The translations under genes and the position numbers were made by a program. The notes beneath the pieces are model-generated. The model was not told where the DNA came from. It did not search any database and saw only the letters and a program-made list of their open reading frames with translations. Shown here one piece after another: positions 44,936-54,292 of a stretch of 64,000 nt of DNA; the stretch's first letter is position 1, and each line of letters begins with the position of its first letter. The stretch lies in NCBI RefSeq assembly GCF_036088315.1, contig NZ_CP107996.1, positions 3,614,501 to 3,678,500 of the forward strand, read 5' to 3'. The stretch is from Streptomyces sp. NBC_00344. GTDB taxonomy: Bacteria; Actinomycetota; Actinomycetes; Streptomycetales; Streptomycetaceae.

Positions 44936-46084
44936 GTGGGGCAGCGAAAGCAGCGCGGCACGGCCCGCCGTTTCCTTCTGATGCTGCCCACGGTGCTGAT
45001 TTTCGGCGGGGCCTGCTTCGATGTGGCGACTCCGGAGCCCTTCACCGCCGTGCCGTTCCTCACCGCGGCGCCGTTGATCGCCGCTCCGTTCTTCTCGCTG
45101 ACCGCCACGCTGCTGACCGGGGCCGCCGCGGTGGTGGTGATGGCGGGACTGCACGCGTACAACGGCACCAGTGCGCGGGGCACCGCCATCACCGAGACAG
45201 TGACCGTCCTGACGGTGGCGGTGCTCGCCCTGGTCGTCAACCGGGTGGTGCGCCGCAGTGGTGAGCAGCTTGCTTCGGCCCGGGTGGTCGCCGAGACCGC
45301 TCAGCGCGCGGTGCTCCCGGTGCCCAATGAGCGGATCGGCGGTCTGCATGTCGCCGCGCGGTACGAGGCTGCGCAGGCGGGCACCTTCATCGGCGGGGAC
45401 CTCTTCGCGGTGCAGGACACGCCGTACGGGGTGCGGCTGATCGTGGGCGATGTCCGGGGCAAGGGGCTCCAGGCGGTCGAAGCCGTGGCGGTGGTGATCG
45501 GGGCCTTCCGGGAGGCCGCCGAGCAGGAGAGCACGCTGGAGGCGGTCGCCGGGCGGCTGGAACGGGCGCTGACCCGGGAGGGCATGCGGCGTGAAGGGCT
45601 CGACGCCATCGAGGGATTCACCACGGCGGCACTCGCCGAGATCCCCCGGGGCGGCCAGGACCGGATCCGGCTGGTCAACAGAGGGCACCCCGAGCCACTG
45701 CTGCTGTACGCCGACGGAGGGCTCGAGGCGCTCGCGCCGACCGACCCGGCGCTGCCGCTGGGGATGTCCGATCTGGCGGGCTGGCCGGACCACGCGGACG
45801 AGGCGCCGTTCCCGCTCGGGGCCACCCTGCTTCTGTACACCGACGGACTGTCCGAGGCGCGGAACGCGGCAGGGGTCTTCTACGACCCGAAGCAGCGGCT
45901 GCACGGGCGGCTCTTCCCCGGTCCCGATGAACTGCTGACCGCGCTCTCGGACGACGTGCGGCTGCACACCGGCGGACGTTCAACGGACGACATGGCGCTG
46001 CTCGCGGTGGCCCGCCCGACGGAGGATCAGCCTGAGCGGCGCACAACCGTGGGCATCGTGCGGGCCGACCGGCACAATCCGTGA
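44936..46084 (+). CDS. Membrane-anchored PP2C/SpoIIE-type phosphatase
   Basis: A 382-residue protein with three to four N-terminal membrane helices (about 15-100) and a SpoIIE/RsbU phosphatase domain: RYEAAQAGTFIGGDLFAVQDT (metal Asp), VGDVRGKGLQAVE, VNRGHPEPLLL and TLLLYTDGLSEARN all intact, so it should dephosphorylate an anti-sigma antagonist. GTG 44936 is set by AGGAG seven bases upstream, nine codons inside the longer frame. No sigma or anti-sigma gene adjoins it. Confidence 0.9.
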   Translation: MGQRKQRGTARRFLLMLPTVLIFGGACFDVATPEPFTAVPFLTAAPLIAAPFFSLTATLLTGAAAVVVMAGLHAYNGTSARGTAITETVTVLTVAVLALVVNRVVRRSGEQLASARVVAETAQRAVLPVPNERIGGLHVAARYEAAQAGTFIGGDLFAVQDTPYGVRLIVGDVRGKGLQAVEAVAVVIGAFREAAEQESTLEAVAGRLERALTREGMRREGLDAIEGFTTAALAEIPRGGQDRIRLVNRGHPEPLLLYADGGLEALAPTDPALPLGMSDLAGWPDHADEAPFPLGATLLLYTDGLSEARNAAGVFYDPKQRLHGRLFPGPDELLTALSDDVRLHTGGRSTDDMALLAVARPTEDQPERRTTVGIVRADRHNP

Positions 46085-46257
46085 CCGGGGGACACCGCTC
46101 CGCATAACATTTGACGCACTATCAGAAATTCGATGTTTTCTGAACGAGTGTCAACTCGCCCGATTACGCCCCCCTGTGCCCCGGTTGGTCCCGGCCGCAG
46201 GCGTTAATGATCAGCTGCAACAGCTGGAATCCGGTGCGTCCGTCTATTAACGTTCGA

Positions 46258-46441
46258 TAACGCAGCGCGGTCGTCCCAGTCGTCGCAAGAGGCGGCACCG
46301 TGCGCACGCGCCGAATCCCGCAAGGGAACCGGGGAACCACCAATTGGGGTGAATCGGGCTTCTCCGCAAGGAGCTGCCTGTAGGAGACCTTCCTGCTCCG
46401 AACCCGTCAGCTAACCCGGTAGGCGGTAAGGAAGGAAAGGA
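46258..46441 (+). ncRNA. c-di-AMP riboswitch (ydaO-yuaA type)
   Basis: The leader of the M23 peptidase gene holds the conserved ydaO blocks in order: AATCCCGCAAGGGAACCGGG, GGAACCACC with TTGGGGTGAATCGGG, a GGAGC-closed middle arm, and AACCCGTCAGCTAACC before GGCGGTAAGGAAGGA. This RNA binds cyclic di-AMP and usually turns off downstream expression; in Streptomyces it sits before wall hydrolase genes. Limits are approximate. The ribosome site GGAAAGGAGC follows at once. Confidence 0.9.
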
Positions 46442-46451
46442 GCACGCCTCC

Positions 46452-47507
46452 GTGGCGTCCAACAACCCTGCCCCCGAAACGCTTTACTTCCCGAACGACG
46501 AGGCTCTCGGTTTCGGCGGTGAGGACGGCGGGACGTTCGACGAGTGGAACCCCACCGAGGAGTCCCTCCGTCCCGTACGCGGGAAGCACCGGGTGGCCAA
46601 GCAGCGCGGCGGTATCGCCCGTAGCTCCACGGTTCTCGGTGTCGGTGTGATCGCAGCGGTCGGCGCGGGCGGCATGGCCAGCGCGCAGGCGAAGCCGCCG
46701 GTCTCGATCTCCCTCCCCGACCTTCCGCAGTCCGTCAAGGACAAGCTGCCGGACGCCGAGGCGCTGCCGGGCGTGGGGTCGCTGATATCCGACATCGACG
46801 GTCACTCCTCCTCCACCGGGGACACCGGCGCCGGCGTCACGACCGCTGCCCTCACCACCGCATCGAGCGGAAGCTCGGACGCGGGCGAGGCACTGCGCAC
46901 CCGGATCCTTCAGCAGGCCGAGCAGCAGCAGGGGGCGGTGGACGACCAGGCCGCGATCGCGGCCGAGAAGGCCGCCGCAGCCAAGGCGGCCGCCGAGGCC
47001 TCGAAGAAGCAGGACGCGGCCGCCGCCAAGGAGAAGGCCGAGAAGAAGAAGGCGGAAGAGGCAGCCAAGGCCAAGGCGGAGAAGGAGCGGCTCGCCAAAC
47101 TGGCGGCCGGCTACTCGCTCCCGGTCGCCTCCTACACCCTCACGTCGCATTTCGGCGACGGCGGCTCGATGTGGTCGTCCGGCTACCACACCGGCCTGGA
47201 CTTCGCCGCTCCCACCGGCACCCCGATCAAGGCCGTGCACAGCGGCACGGTCAAGTCGGCCGGCTGGTCCGGAGCGTACGGGTACCGCACGGTCATCAAG
47301 CTCGACGACGGCACGGAACTCTGGTTCTGCCACCAGTCGTCGCTGGCCGTCAGCGCCGGTCAGAAGGTCTCCACCGGCCAGGTCATCGGCAACGTCGGGG
47401 CCACCGGCAATGTCACGGGGCCGCATCTGCATCTCGAGGTCCGTCCCGGCGGCGGCGACCCGATCGACCCGCTGACCTGGCTCGCGGGCAAGGGACTCAA
47501 CGCCTGA
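46452..47507 (+). CDS. M23 family cell-wall peptidase
   Basis: A 351-residue secreted hydrolase. The long N-terminus precedes a membrane-crossing signal (VLGVGVIAAVGAGGMASAQA, cleavage near residue 80). An Ala/Lys/Glu-rich coiled coil (about 145-220) spaces the C-terminal LytM domain, which has zinc motifs YHTGLDFAAPTGTPI (HxxxD) and GPHLHLEVRP (HxH). It cuts stem-peptide bridges of peptidoglycan. GTG 46452 follows the c-di-AMP riboswitch by about ten bases, so its output should drop when c-di-AMP is high. Confidence 0.95.
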   Translation: MASNNPAPETLYFPNDEALGFGGEDGGTFDEWNPTEESLRPVRGKHRVAKQRGGIARSSTVLGVGVIAAVGAGGMASAQAKPPVSISLPDLPQSVKDKLPDAEALPGVGSLISDIDGHSSSTGDTGAGVTTAALTTASSGSSDAGEALRTRILQQAEQQQGAVDDQAAIAAEKAAAAKAAAEASKKQDAAAAKEKAEKKKAEEAAKAKAEKERLAKLAAGYSLPVASYTLTSHFGDGGSMWSSGYHTGLDFAAPTGTPIKAVHSGTVKSAGWSGAYGYRTVIKLDDGTELWFCHQSSLAVSAGQKVSTGQVIGNVGATGNVTGPHLHLEVRPGGGDPIDPLTWLAGKGLNA

Positions 47508-47641
47508 CGGCTTTCCGTACCCCGGCAGTCCCGGCGGCACCCCCCCCGACGCCAGGGCTGCCGGTTCCGCATGCCCGGATCAGCCGGCCCGGATGTGCCA
47601 TGCACGGAATAGTCCGGGCCGGTCAGCGGGTTGTCCGGTAT

Positions 47642-48586
47642 ATGACTTCGCTCCGCAATCTCGGTTCATCGGACATCAGGGTCTTCCCCCTCGCCCTCGG
47701 CGGCAATGTCTTCGGCTGGAGTGCCGACGAGGCCCAGTCCTTCGACGTGCTCGACACCTACACCGCGGCCGGCGGCAACTTCGTCGACACCGCCGACGGA
47801 TACTCCGCGTGGGTCGCGGGCAACGAGGGCGGTGAGTCCGAGACGGTCATCGGCAACTGGCTCGCCGCCCGCGGAAACCGCTCGGACGTGGTCGTCGCGA
47901 CCAAGGTCGGCGCCCACCCCCAGTACAAGGGGCTCTCCGCAGGGAACATCAAGTCCGCCGCGGAGGAGTCGCTGCGCAGGCTGCGTACCGACCACATCGA
48001 CCTCTACTACACGCACTTCGACGACCTGTCCGTGCCCGTCGAAGAGATCATCACCGCTCTGGACCAACTGGTGAAGGACGGCAAGGTGCGGGCGATCGCC
48101 GCATCCAACATCAGCCCCGAGCGGCTCGAGGCCTCCCTCGCCTTCTCCGAGGCCGAGGGCCTGGCCCGCTACGTCGCGCTGCAACCGCACTACAACCTGG
48201 TTTCCCGGGACACCTACGAGGGCGGTCTGCAGGACACCGCCGCCCGCCATGGGCTGGCCTCCGTGCCGTACTACGCGCTGGCCTCCGGCTTCCTCACCGG
48301 GAAGTACCGGCCCGGGGCAGATGTCGACAGCGTGCGCGCCGCGGGCGCGGGCAAGCATCTGGCGACCGAGCGGGGCCCGAAGGTCCTCGCGGCGCTCGAC
48401 GAGGTCGCCGAGGCACACGGGGCGGAGCCGGCCACCGTCGCGCTGGCCTGGCTGGCCGCGCAGCCGACCGTCGTCGCGCCGATCGCGTCCGCCCGTACAC
48501 CGCAGCAACTGCCCGCACTCACCGCTGTCGCCGAGCTGCGGCTCACCGATGACGAGCTGGCGAAGCTGACGGCCGCCTCCGCGTAG
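47642..48586 (+). CDS. Aldo-keto reductase
   Basis: A 314-residue NADPH-dependent oxidoreductase of the (beta/alpha)8 family. It shows NFVDTADGYSAWVAGNEGGESE (catalytic Asp and Tyr), VVVATKVG (Lys), DLYYTHFDD, and the loop VAPIASARTPQQL for the cofactor phosphate. ATG 47642 was chosen because earlier codons in this frame overlap the M23 gene. No neighbouring pathway suggests a substrate. Confidence 0.9.
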   Translation: MTSLRNLGSSDIRVFPLALGGNVFGWSADEAQSFDVLDTYTAAGGNFVDTADGYSAWVAGNEGGESETVIGNWLAARGNRSDVVVATKVGAHPQYKGLSAGNIKSAAEESLRRLRTDHIDLYYTHFDDLSVPVEEIITALDQLVKDGKVRAIAASNISPERLEASLAFSEAEGLARYVALQPHYNLVSRDTYEGGLQDTAARHGLASVPYYALASGFLTGKYRPGADVDSVRAAGAGKHLATERGPKVLAALDEVAEAHGAEPATVALAWLAAQPTVVAPIASARTPQQLPALTAVAELRLTDDELAKLTAASA

Positions 48587-48592
48587 CGAGCG

Positions 48593-50134
48593 CTACTGCC
48601 GGTACGGGTTGTAGCCGCCGTACCGCAGATGCGGCGGCGGTACCGGCACCCGGCCCGTGGCCTGCGCCGCATGGAGCAGGGCCGGGCCGGCCACGTCCTT
48701 GCGCTGCCACAGATGGTGCAGCAGCTCCTGCTCGCGCGCCGCGAAGTCCGGGCCCACCGCACCACGGCGGGCCCGGTGCCGCAGGAACGCCAGGGTCGTG
48801 GCGAAGGCCTCGTACTCGGAGACCGCCCGGGACGCCGCCTTCGCTCCGGCCTTGGCGTCCGGCAGCCGGGCCGGGCAGGGGGCTGTCCACGCAGCCACGT
48901 GCGGTGCGGTGCGGGGGGCGGGGAAGCCCTGGGCCCCGTGGCCCAGCGGGGCGAAACCCTGGGCGGGCGGGCCCTGGACCGGGAAGGGCGGCATGGCGAT
49001 GCTCCGGGTGTACGCACGTGCCGCGAAGCCCCGGGCCATCGACCGGGCCCGCATCGACGAGAGCGCCAGCGGCTCGTCCGGCGCCAGCCAGCCCGCCGCG
49101 GCGTAGGCGGGCAGCTCGGCCGATATCGTGCGCAGTTCACGCTGACGGGTCCAGATCGCCAGCCAGGTGATCAGGCCGAAGGCGGGCACCATGAACACGC
49201 CGTACACCACGAAGAAGCCGTACTCGCCGAAGACCGACGAACTGTTCCACAGGGCGTGCATGCCCATCGCGCAGCCGAGCCCGAGCAGTGGCACAAGGGC
49301 CCGGCGCACCCGGCGGTGCGGTGCGGAGAGTGCGGCGACACCGAAGCCGATACCGGTCAGCACGGTGAACAGCGGGTGGGCGAAGGGCGCGAGGACGATC
49401 CGGACGAAGAAGGTCGCCGCGGTCACCGAGGAGAACCCCGAGAACCCCATCGACTTGTCCTCGCCGAAGGCGCTGCCCAGATAGAGGATGTTCTCGGTGA
49501 ACGCGAAACCCGTCGCGGTGAATCCGGCGAAGACGACCCCGTCGACGATGCCGGTGAAGTGCCGTCTTCGGAACAGGAAGACCAGAAGCAGCGCGGCTGC
49601 CTTGGCACTCTCCTCGACGACGGGTGCTATCACCGTCGCGCCTATGGTGTCCGCACCGGCCGGATCGGCGGTCGCCGTCGCGATCCAGCGGGTCGCGAAG
49701 GAGTTCGCGATGATGGCCACCAGGGCGGCGGCGCACGCACCCCAGGCGAAGGTGAAGAAGAGATTGCGCCAGGGGCCCGGATCGACCCGGTCCAGCCAGC
49801 GGAACGCCGTCATCAGCAAGGGCACCGGCAGCACCGCGAGCCCGAGCCCGACCAGGAAGCCCTCGGTGCCCGTCTGTTCACGGACGAGCGAGAGAATCAC
49901 CAGGCCGCACAGGGCGAGCACCACGACCACACCCGATGCGCGCAGCGTCTTGCTGCGCCAGAGGTTCCGGCGCGGTCTGTAGTGCCAGTGGGCACGGGGC
50001 GGTACGGCGTCGAAGCGCGGCTGCTCCTCGTACGCCGGAACCACCGGATGAATCGCCCCGGGGGGCGAGCTCGACTCGTACACCTCATTGACCATAACGA
50101 GGTGCGCCGACATCTGCGACGACGTCCCGCTCAC
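48593..50134 (-). CDS. PrsW family intramembrane metalloprotease
   Basis: A 513-residue protein with about nine helices between residues 65 and 325. Its motifs are EESAK (174-178), FTENILY (212-218), His253 in APFAHPLF and His293 in GMHALWN, as in PrsW/RsiW-protease homologues that release sigma factors by site-1 cutting of anti-sigma factors. The cytoplasmic C-terminus (residues 330-513) is Ala/Pro-rich and not part of the family core. The N-terminal start could be 50134, 50113 or 50095; none has a good ribosome site. Unlike the copy at 1018 it has no toxin tail. Confidence 0.85.
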   Translation of the reverse strand: MSGTSSQMSAHLVMVNEVYESSSPPGAIHPVVPAYEEQPRFDAVPPRAHWHYRPRRNLWRSKTLRASGVVVVLALCGLVILSLVREQTGTEGFLVGLGLAVLPVPLLMTAFRWLDRVDPGPWRNLFFTFAWGACAAALVAIIANSFATRWIATATADPAGADTIGATVIAPVVEESAKAAALLLVFLFRRRHFTGIVDGVVFAGFTATGFAFTENILYLGSAFGEDKSMGFSGFSSVTAATFFVRIVLAPFAHPLFTVLTGIGFGVAALSAPHRRVRRALVPLLGLGCAMGMHALWNSSSVFGEYGFFVVYGVFMVPAFGLITWLAIWTRQRELRTISAELPAYAAAGWLAPDEPLALSSMRARSMARGFAARAYTRSIAMPPFPVQGPPAQGFAPLGHGAQGFPAPRTAPHVAAWTAPCPARLPDAKAGAKAASRAVSEYEAFATTLAFLRHRARRGAVGPDFAAREQELLHHLWQRKDVAGPALLHAAQATGRVPVPPPHLRYGGYNPYRQ

Positions 50135-50156
50135 CGCCGCCGCGGAACGTCCGGAT

Positions 50157-50933
50157 TCAGCTGCGGCGGAACAACAGGTCGTGCACGGTGTGGCCCTTGT
50201 CGAGCCCCTGGCCCTCGAACCGCGTCATCGGCCGGAAGGCCGGCCTCGGCGCGTACCCGCCGTCCGCCACGGTGTTCTCGAACTCCGGGTGGGAGGTGAG
50301 CACATCGAGCATCTGCTCGGCGTACGGCTCCCAGTCGGTCGCGCAGTGCAGCACGGCGCCGGGCGTCAGCCGGGTGGCGGCCAGGTCCAGGAACTCGGGC
50401 TGGATGAGCCGGCGCTTGTGGTGCCGGCTCTTGGGCCAGGGGTCGGGGAAGTAGACCCGCAGTCCGGCGAGTGAGCCGGCCGGCAGCATTTCGCGGAGCA
50501 GGATGATGGCGTCACCGTTGGCCACCCGGACGTTGGACAGTCCGTTCCGTTCGGCGAGACGCAGCAGATTGCCCTGGCCCGGGGTGTGCACATCGCTGGC
50601 GAGGATGCCGGTGGCCGGGTCCTCCTCGGCCATCTGCGCGGTCGCCTCGCCCATCCCGAAGCCGATCTCCAGAACGACCGGGAGACCGTCGAACATCTCA
50701 CCGAGGTCGAGGACCCGCAGCCCGTCCACATCCAGGCCCCACTTCGGCCACAGCCGTTCCAGAGCATCGCCCTGGCCGGCCGTGACCCGGCTGCGGCGAG
50801 GCTGGAAGCTGCGGATGCGGCGCTCGTGGTGGGAGCCCGCGGGATCGGCCGCGGGACCGCCGGGGAAGCGCGGCTCGCCCTTGGGGCGGCGCGGTGCGGA
50901 GGGCTCTGGGGTGAGATTCAGGAGTTCGGACAC
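50157..50933 (-). CDS. trmB: tRNA (guanine-N7-)-methyltransferase
   Basis: A 258-residue SAM enzyme that makes m7G46 in tRNAs. Seen: RIRSFQPRRSRVTAGQ near the start, SAM loop VVLEIGFGMGEATAQMA, VYFPDPWPKSRHHKRRL (the TrmB signature) and HCATDWEPYAEQM. It begins with ATG 50933 and lies 22 bp from the PrsW start on the same strand. Confidence 0.95.
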   Translation of the reverse strand: MSELLNLTPEPSAPRRPKGEPRFPGGPAADPAGSHHERRIRSFQPRRSRVTAGQGDALERLWPKWGLDVDGLRVLDLGEMFDGLPVVLEIGFGMGEATAQMAEEDPATGILASDVHTPGQGNLLRLAERNGLSNVRVANGDAIILLREMLPAGSLAGLRVYFPDPWPKSRHHKRRLIQPEFLDLAATRLTPGAVLHCATDWEPYAEQMLDVLTSHPEFENTVADGGYAPRPAFRPMTRFEGQGLDKGHTVHDLLFRRS

Positions 50934-50980
50934 AGTGCTCCGATTCTACGATCCCCGGCCGCCTGCCCGGACGAGCCCCG

Positions 50981-52246
50981 TCAGGCCCGCACCGCCACCG
51001 ACGCCAGGGCCCGGCGGGCGATCTCGCGGCCGATCGGCAGGGCCGCCGTCGCGGCAGGTGACGGGGCGTTCAGCACATGGACGGTGCGGGGCGCCTCGCG
51101 TATCAGGAAGTCGTCGACCAGCGTGCCGTCCCTGAGCACCGCCTGAGCCCGCACCCCGGCCGGCGCGGGGCGCAGATCCGCCTCTGAGACGGCGGGCAGC
51201 AGCCGGCGCACCGCGTCGGCGAAGGCGCGCCTGGAGAGCGAGCGGTGCAGCTCGCCCGCGCCGTACCGCCAGTGGCGTCGCGCTATCCGCCAGGATCCGG
51301 GCCAGGCGAGCGTGGTTCCCAGCTCGCCCGGGTGCACATCGCCCCAGCCGTATCCCTCGCGAGCCAGGGCGGGCACGGCGTTCGGGCCGACGTGCACACC
51401 GCCGTCGATGCCCCGGGTCAGGTGGACGCCGAGGAAGGGGAAGGCGGGGTCGGGAACGGGATAGACCAGACCGCGCACCAGTGAGGGGCGTGCCAGCTCG
51501 TAGTACTCCCCCCGGAACGGCACGATCCGCATGCCCGGGTCGTCGCCAGCGAGGCGGGCGATCCGGTCGCAGTGCAGGCCCGCGCAGTTCACCAGGGCAC
51601 GCGCCCGGACCACGGAGCCGTCCGCCGTGGCCACCGCGACGCCTCCGGGCCGGCGGGCGATTCTCACCACCTGGGCGCCGCAGCGGATGTCGGCGCCCGA
51701 GGACGCCGCGAGCCGCGCGGCCACCGCGCCGTAGTCGACGATCCCGGTGGTGGCGACCTGGATCGCCGCAAGGCCCCGCACCCCGGGCTCGGACTCGGTG
51801 ATCTGTGCGGGGCCCAGCTCCCGCACCGGGATGCCGTTCTCCCGGCCGCGCTGGGCGAGGGCGTGCAGCCGGGGCAGCTCATCCCCGCCGGTGGCGACGA
51901 TCAGCTTGCCGGTCACGCGGTGTGCGATGCCCTGGTCCCGGCAGAAATCGGTCATCTCGGCCGCGCCCTGCACCGCGAACCGCGCCTTCAGCGACCCGGG
52001 GCGGTAGTAGATCCCGCTGTGGATCACCCCACTGTTGCGCCCGGTCTGATGGCGGGCTGTGCCCTGCTCCTTCTCCAGCACGACCACCCGGATGCCGGGC
52101 GCCGAGCGCCCCAGGGCGTACGCCGTCGACAGACCGATGATCCCGCCGCCGATGATCAGCACATCGCAGTCGAAGCCGCCGCTCCTTGCGGAGCCCTGGA
52201 CGGAGCCCATGACGGCGCCACTGCCGTGGCCCTTGCCGGATGACAT
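50981..52246 (-). CDS. lhgO: L-2-hydroxyglutarate oxidase
   Basis: A 421-residue FAD oxidoreductase of the DAO family. The dinucleotide fold CDVLIIGGGIIGLSTAYAL, then TARHQTGRNSGVIHSGIYYRPGSLKA (the LhgO signature), YGAVAARLA, VNCAGLHCDRIA and FPFLGVHLTRGIDG are all present. It turns L-2-hydroxyglutarate into 2-oxoglutarate and passes electrons to the respiratory chain. ATG 52246 has the strong site GGAGGAGG just upstream, which rules out the frame that starts 73 codons earlier. Confidence 0.92.
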   Translation of the reverse strand: MSSGKGHGSGAVMGSVQGSARSGGFDCDVLIIGGGIIGLSTAYALGRSAPGIRVVVLEKEQGTARHQTGRNSGVIHSGIYYRPGSLKARFAVQGAAEMTDFCRDQGIAHRVTGKLIVATGGDELPRLHALAQRGRENGIPVRELGPAQITESEPGVRGLAAIQVATTGIVDYGAVAARLAASSGADIRCGAQVVRIARRPGGVAVATADGSVVRARALVNCAGLHCDRIARLAGDDPGMRIVPFRGEYYELARPSLVRGLVYPVPDPAFPFLGVHLTRGIDGGVHVGPNAVPALAREGYGWGDVHPGELGTTLAWPGSWRIARRHWRYGAGELHRSLSRRAFADAVRRLLPAVSEADLRPAPAGVRAQAVLRDGTLVDDFLIREAPRTVHVLNAPSPAATAALPIGREIARRALASVAVRA

Positions 52247-52316
52247 CGCACCTCCTCCCACCCCGATAGTGCACTGGCCCACTGACAATGCGCTCAAACC
52301 AGGGGGGAGGCCCGTT

Positions 52317-53738
52317 CTACGCCGGTGCCACGAGAAGCGGACGGGCCCGCTCACGCAGCTCGACGACCCTCGGCTCGTCGCCGTAGGGCTCCAGGCGGTG
52401 CAGCAGATCCCTGACGTACTCGGTGGTCCTGGCCGAGGAGATCCGTCCGGCGACCTCCACCGCACGGGTGCCGGCGGCGCAGGCGGCGTCGAGGTTGCCC
52501 GACTCGAGCTCCGCCACCGCGCTCACCACGAGGCGCAGTCCGTGCGAGCGCACGAACTCCTCGGTCGGCTTCGACAGCGCCTGCTCGGTGAAGCGCCGTA
52601 CCTGCCGCGGAGCCTTGAGGTCGTGGTAGCACTCCGCCGCATCGGCCGCGAAACGGTCGTAGGTGTAGAAACCGAGCCAGGACGGATCGGCGTCCCCTTC
52701 CCGGGAGCGTTCGAGCCAGCCCTCGGCCGCTTTCAGCGCGGCACCCGCGGCCGAGGAGTCACCGGCGCGCGCGTGGGCCCGTGCTTCGACGAGCCGGAAG
52801 AAACTCATCGTGCGGGCCGTCGCCAGACCGCGGTTGCGCTCCACGGCCGCCTGCGCGAGGTCCACTCCCTCGTCGCCGAAGCCCCGGTAGACCGCCTGCA
52901 GCGACATCGAAGCCAGTACGTATCCCCCCAGGGGGACGTCGGCCGCCGCGCGGGCCAGTCTCAGCGCCTGGATGTAGTAGCGCTGGGCGGCCTCCTGCTG
53001 GCCGGTGTCGAAGGCCATCCAGCCGGCCAGTCTGGTGAGTTCGGCGGTCGCCCCGAAGAGCCCCCTGCCGACCTCGTCGGAGTACGAGCCGAGCAGTAGC
53101 GGAGCCGCGTCCACCCGTAAGCACTCCGGCACCATGGACGAACGCCAGTCGCCACCCCCGTACTTGGAGTCCCAGCGCCTGGCATCCTCCGCGGCCTCCC
53201 GCAGCTTCGCCACATCGCTGTGGCCCACCCGCAGGGCAGCGGGGTCCGCCAGCTCCTCCGCACCCCTCGCGACCGAGGAATCCGCGGGTGTTATCAGCCA
53301 ACGCGAGGCCGGCGTCGCATATGCCGTGACCGCGAACGATCCGGCAAGTGACTGCCAGATACCGCCGCTTCCGGCCCGCCTTCCCGCCAGGTCGAGCCGG
53401 TACAGATCGGTCGCCGAGACCACCGCGGCATGCACGCTGCGCGGGAAGGCGAGGCCCACCTCGGGAGCCGGATCCGCGTCGGCGAGTCCTATCTCGTGCA
53501 GCGGTACGGGCCGGCCCAGCTTGGCGCCTATCGCCGCGGCGATCAGATGGGGCGCGGCGCCCTGGGGCACCATGCCCTTGGAGACCCACCTGGCCACGGA
53601 GGTCTTGTCGTAGCGAAGAGTCAGGCCCCGCTGGGCGCCCAGGTCGTTGACCCGTCTCGCCAGCCCGGCGTTACTGATTCCCGCGAGGGCGAGAACGGTG
53701 CCGAGTTTGTCGTTCGGCCCGCGTAGCTCCCTGGACAT
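52317..53738 (-). CDS. NsdA-like sporulation-associated regulator
   Basis: A 473-residue protein with an N-terminal XRE/LuxR-like helix-turn-helix ([17 protein letters not shown] ... [10 protein letters not shown], residues about 15-55) followed by an Ala-rich helical region with at least five TPR-like repeats (about 210-440: [40 protein letters not shown]). This is the layout of NsdA, a negative regulator of differentiation and antibiotic output in Streptomyces; this copy looks like a paralogue (SCO4114 position). ATG 53738 ([10 protein letters not shown]) matches homologues. Confidence 0.85.
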   Translation of the reverse strand: MSRELRGPNDKLGTVLALAGISNAGLARRVNDLGAQRGLTLRYDKTSVARWVSKGMVPQGAAPHLIAAAIGAKLGRPVPLHEIGLADADPAPEVGLAFPRSVHAAVVSATDLYRLDLAGRRAGSGGIWQSLAGSFAVTAYATPASRWLITPADSSVARGAEELADPAALRVGHSDVAKLREAAEDARRWDSKYGGGDWRSSMVPECLRVDAAPLLLGSYSDEVGRGLFGATAELTRLAGWMAFDTGQQEAAQRYYIQALRLARAAADVPLGGYVLASMSLQAVYRGFGDEGVDLAQAAVERNRGLATARTMSFFRLVEARAHARAGDSSAAGAALKAAEGWLERSREGDADPSWLGFYTYDRFAADAAECYHDLKAPRQVRRFTEQALSKPTEEFVRSHGLRLVVSAVAELESGNLDAACAAGTRAVEVAGRISSARTTEYVRDLLHRLEPYGDEPRVVELRERARPLLVAPA

Positions 53739-54292
53739 GCGCCACCCCTCGACACACAGACGGCCGCCACGTCGCGGCATAGGCGCGCGGCATTCGTGAA
53801 CCCAGCGTAGTTCGCCGCATCCCTACCGTTAAGGGGGGTTGTTCCGGATGGCGAGATTGTTGCCCGTCCTGAGCGCGGTCAATCGCTTTCCGTGCTCCTG
53901 GTGTGTGGCTGTGCGCCCGGCCGTGCGCTCTGGTCCGGCCCCGGGGGGAGCGCTTCCATGGCGGATGCGTGGGTCGGCCCGCTGCACTGGATCCAGTGGG
54001 CTGGGGGATACCGCCGCCCCAATCCCCGCGGGCGGCGAGCCGGTCCGGGAGGCGCACAACGTCTCCCGGGCTGTGGCCCGCTATGCCCGCGTCGTCCGGT
54101 TCCCGAGCCCGCTGCCCGCTCGCCAGAATGGCCGGATGACGACCCTCGTGGTGCACAGGCACTTGGCCTTTGCCGGGGGCGCATTCACATTTCGGTGCGC
54201 GCTCCCGTACTCCCTCCTCTACGCGGTTGTCATGGCAGCATGGACCTGAACGCCCAGGCGTTCTCAGTTGTCCACAGCCTGTGGAGGCGCCG
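53739..54292. other. Gene-less region between the NsdA-like gene and the PP-loop gene
   Basis: About 550 bp. I see no convincing gene; a 37-codon ATG frame at 54136 and several longer frames lack a recognisable pattern. It holds TTGTCCACA (54268-54276), a perfect DnaA-box match, within a dyad TCCACA-GCC-TGTGGA (54271-54285), right before the next start codon. Confidence 0.5.

Noticed and set aside
54136..54249. 37-codon ATG frame upstream of the PP-loop gene as a lasso precursor
   Set aside because: No leader with Thr at the penultimate position and no core starting Gly/Cys/Ser with an acidic residue at 7-9.
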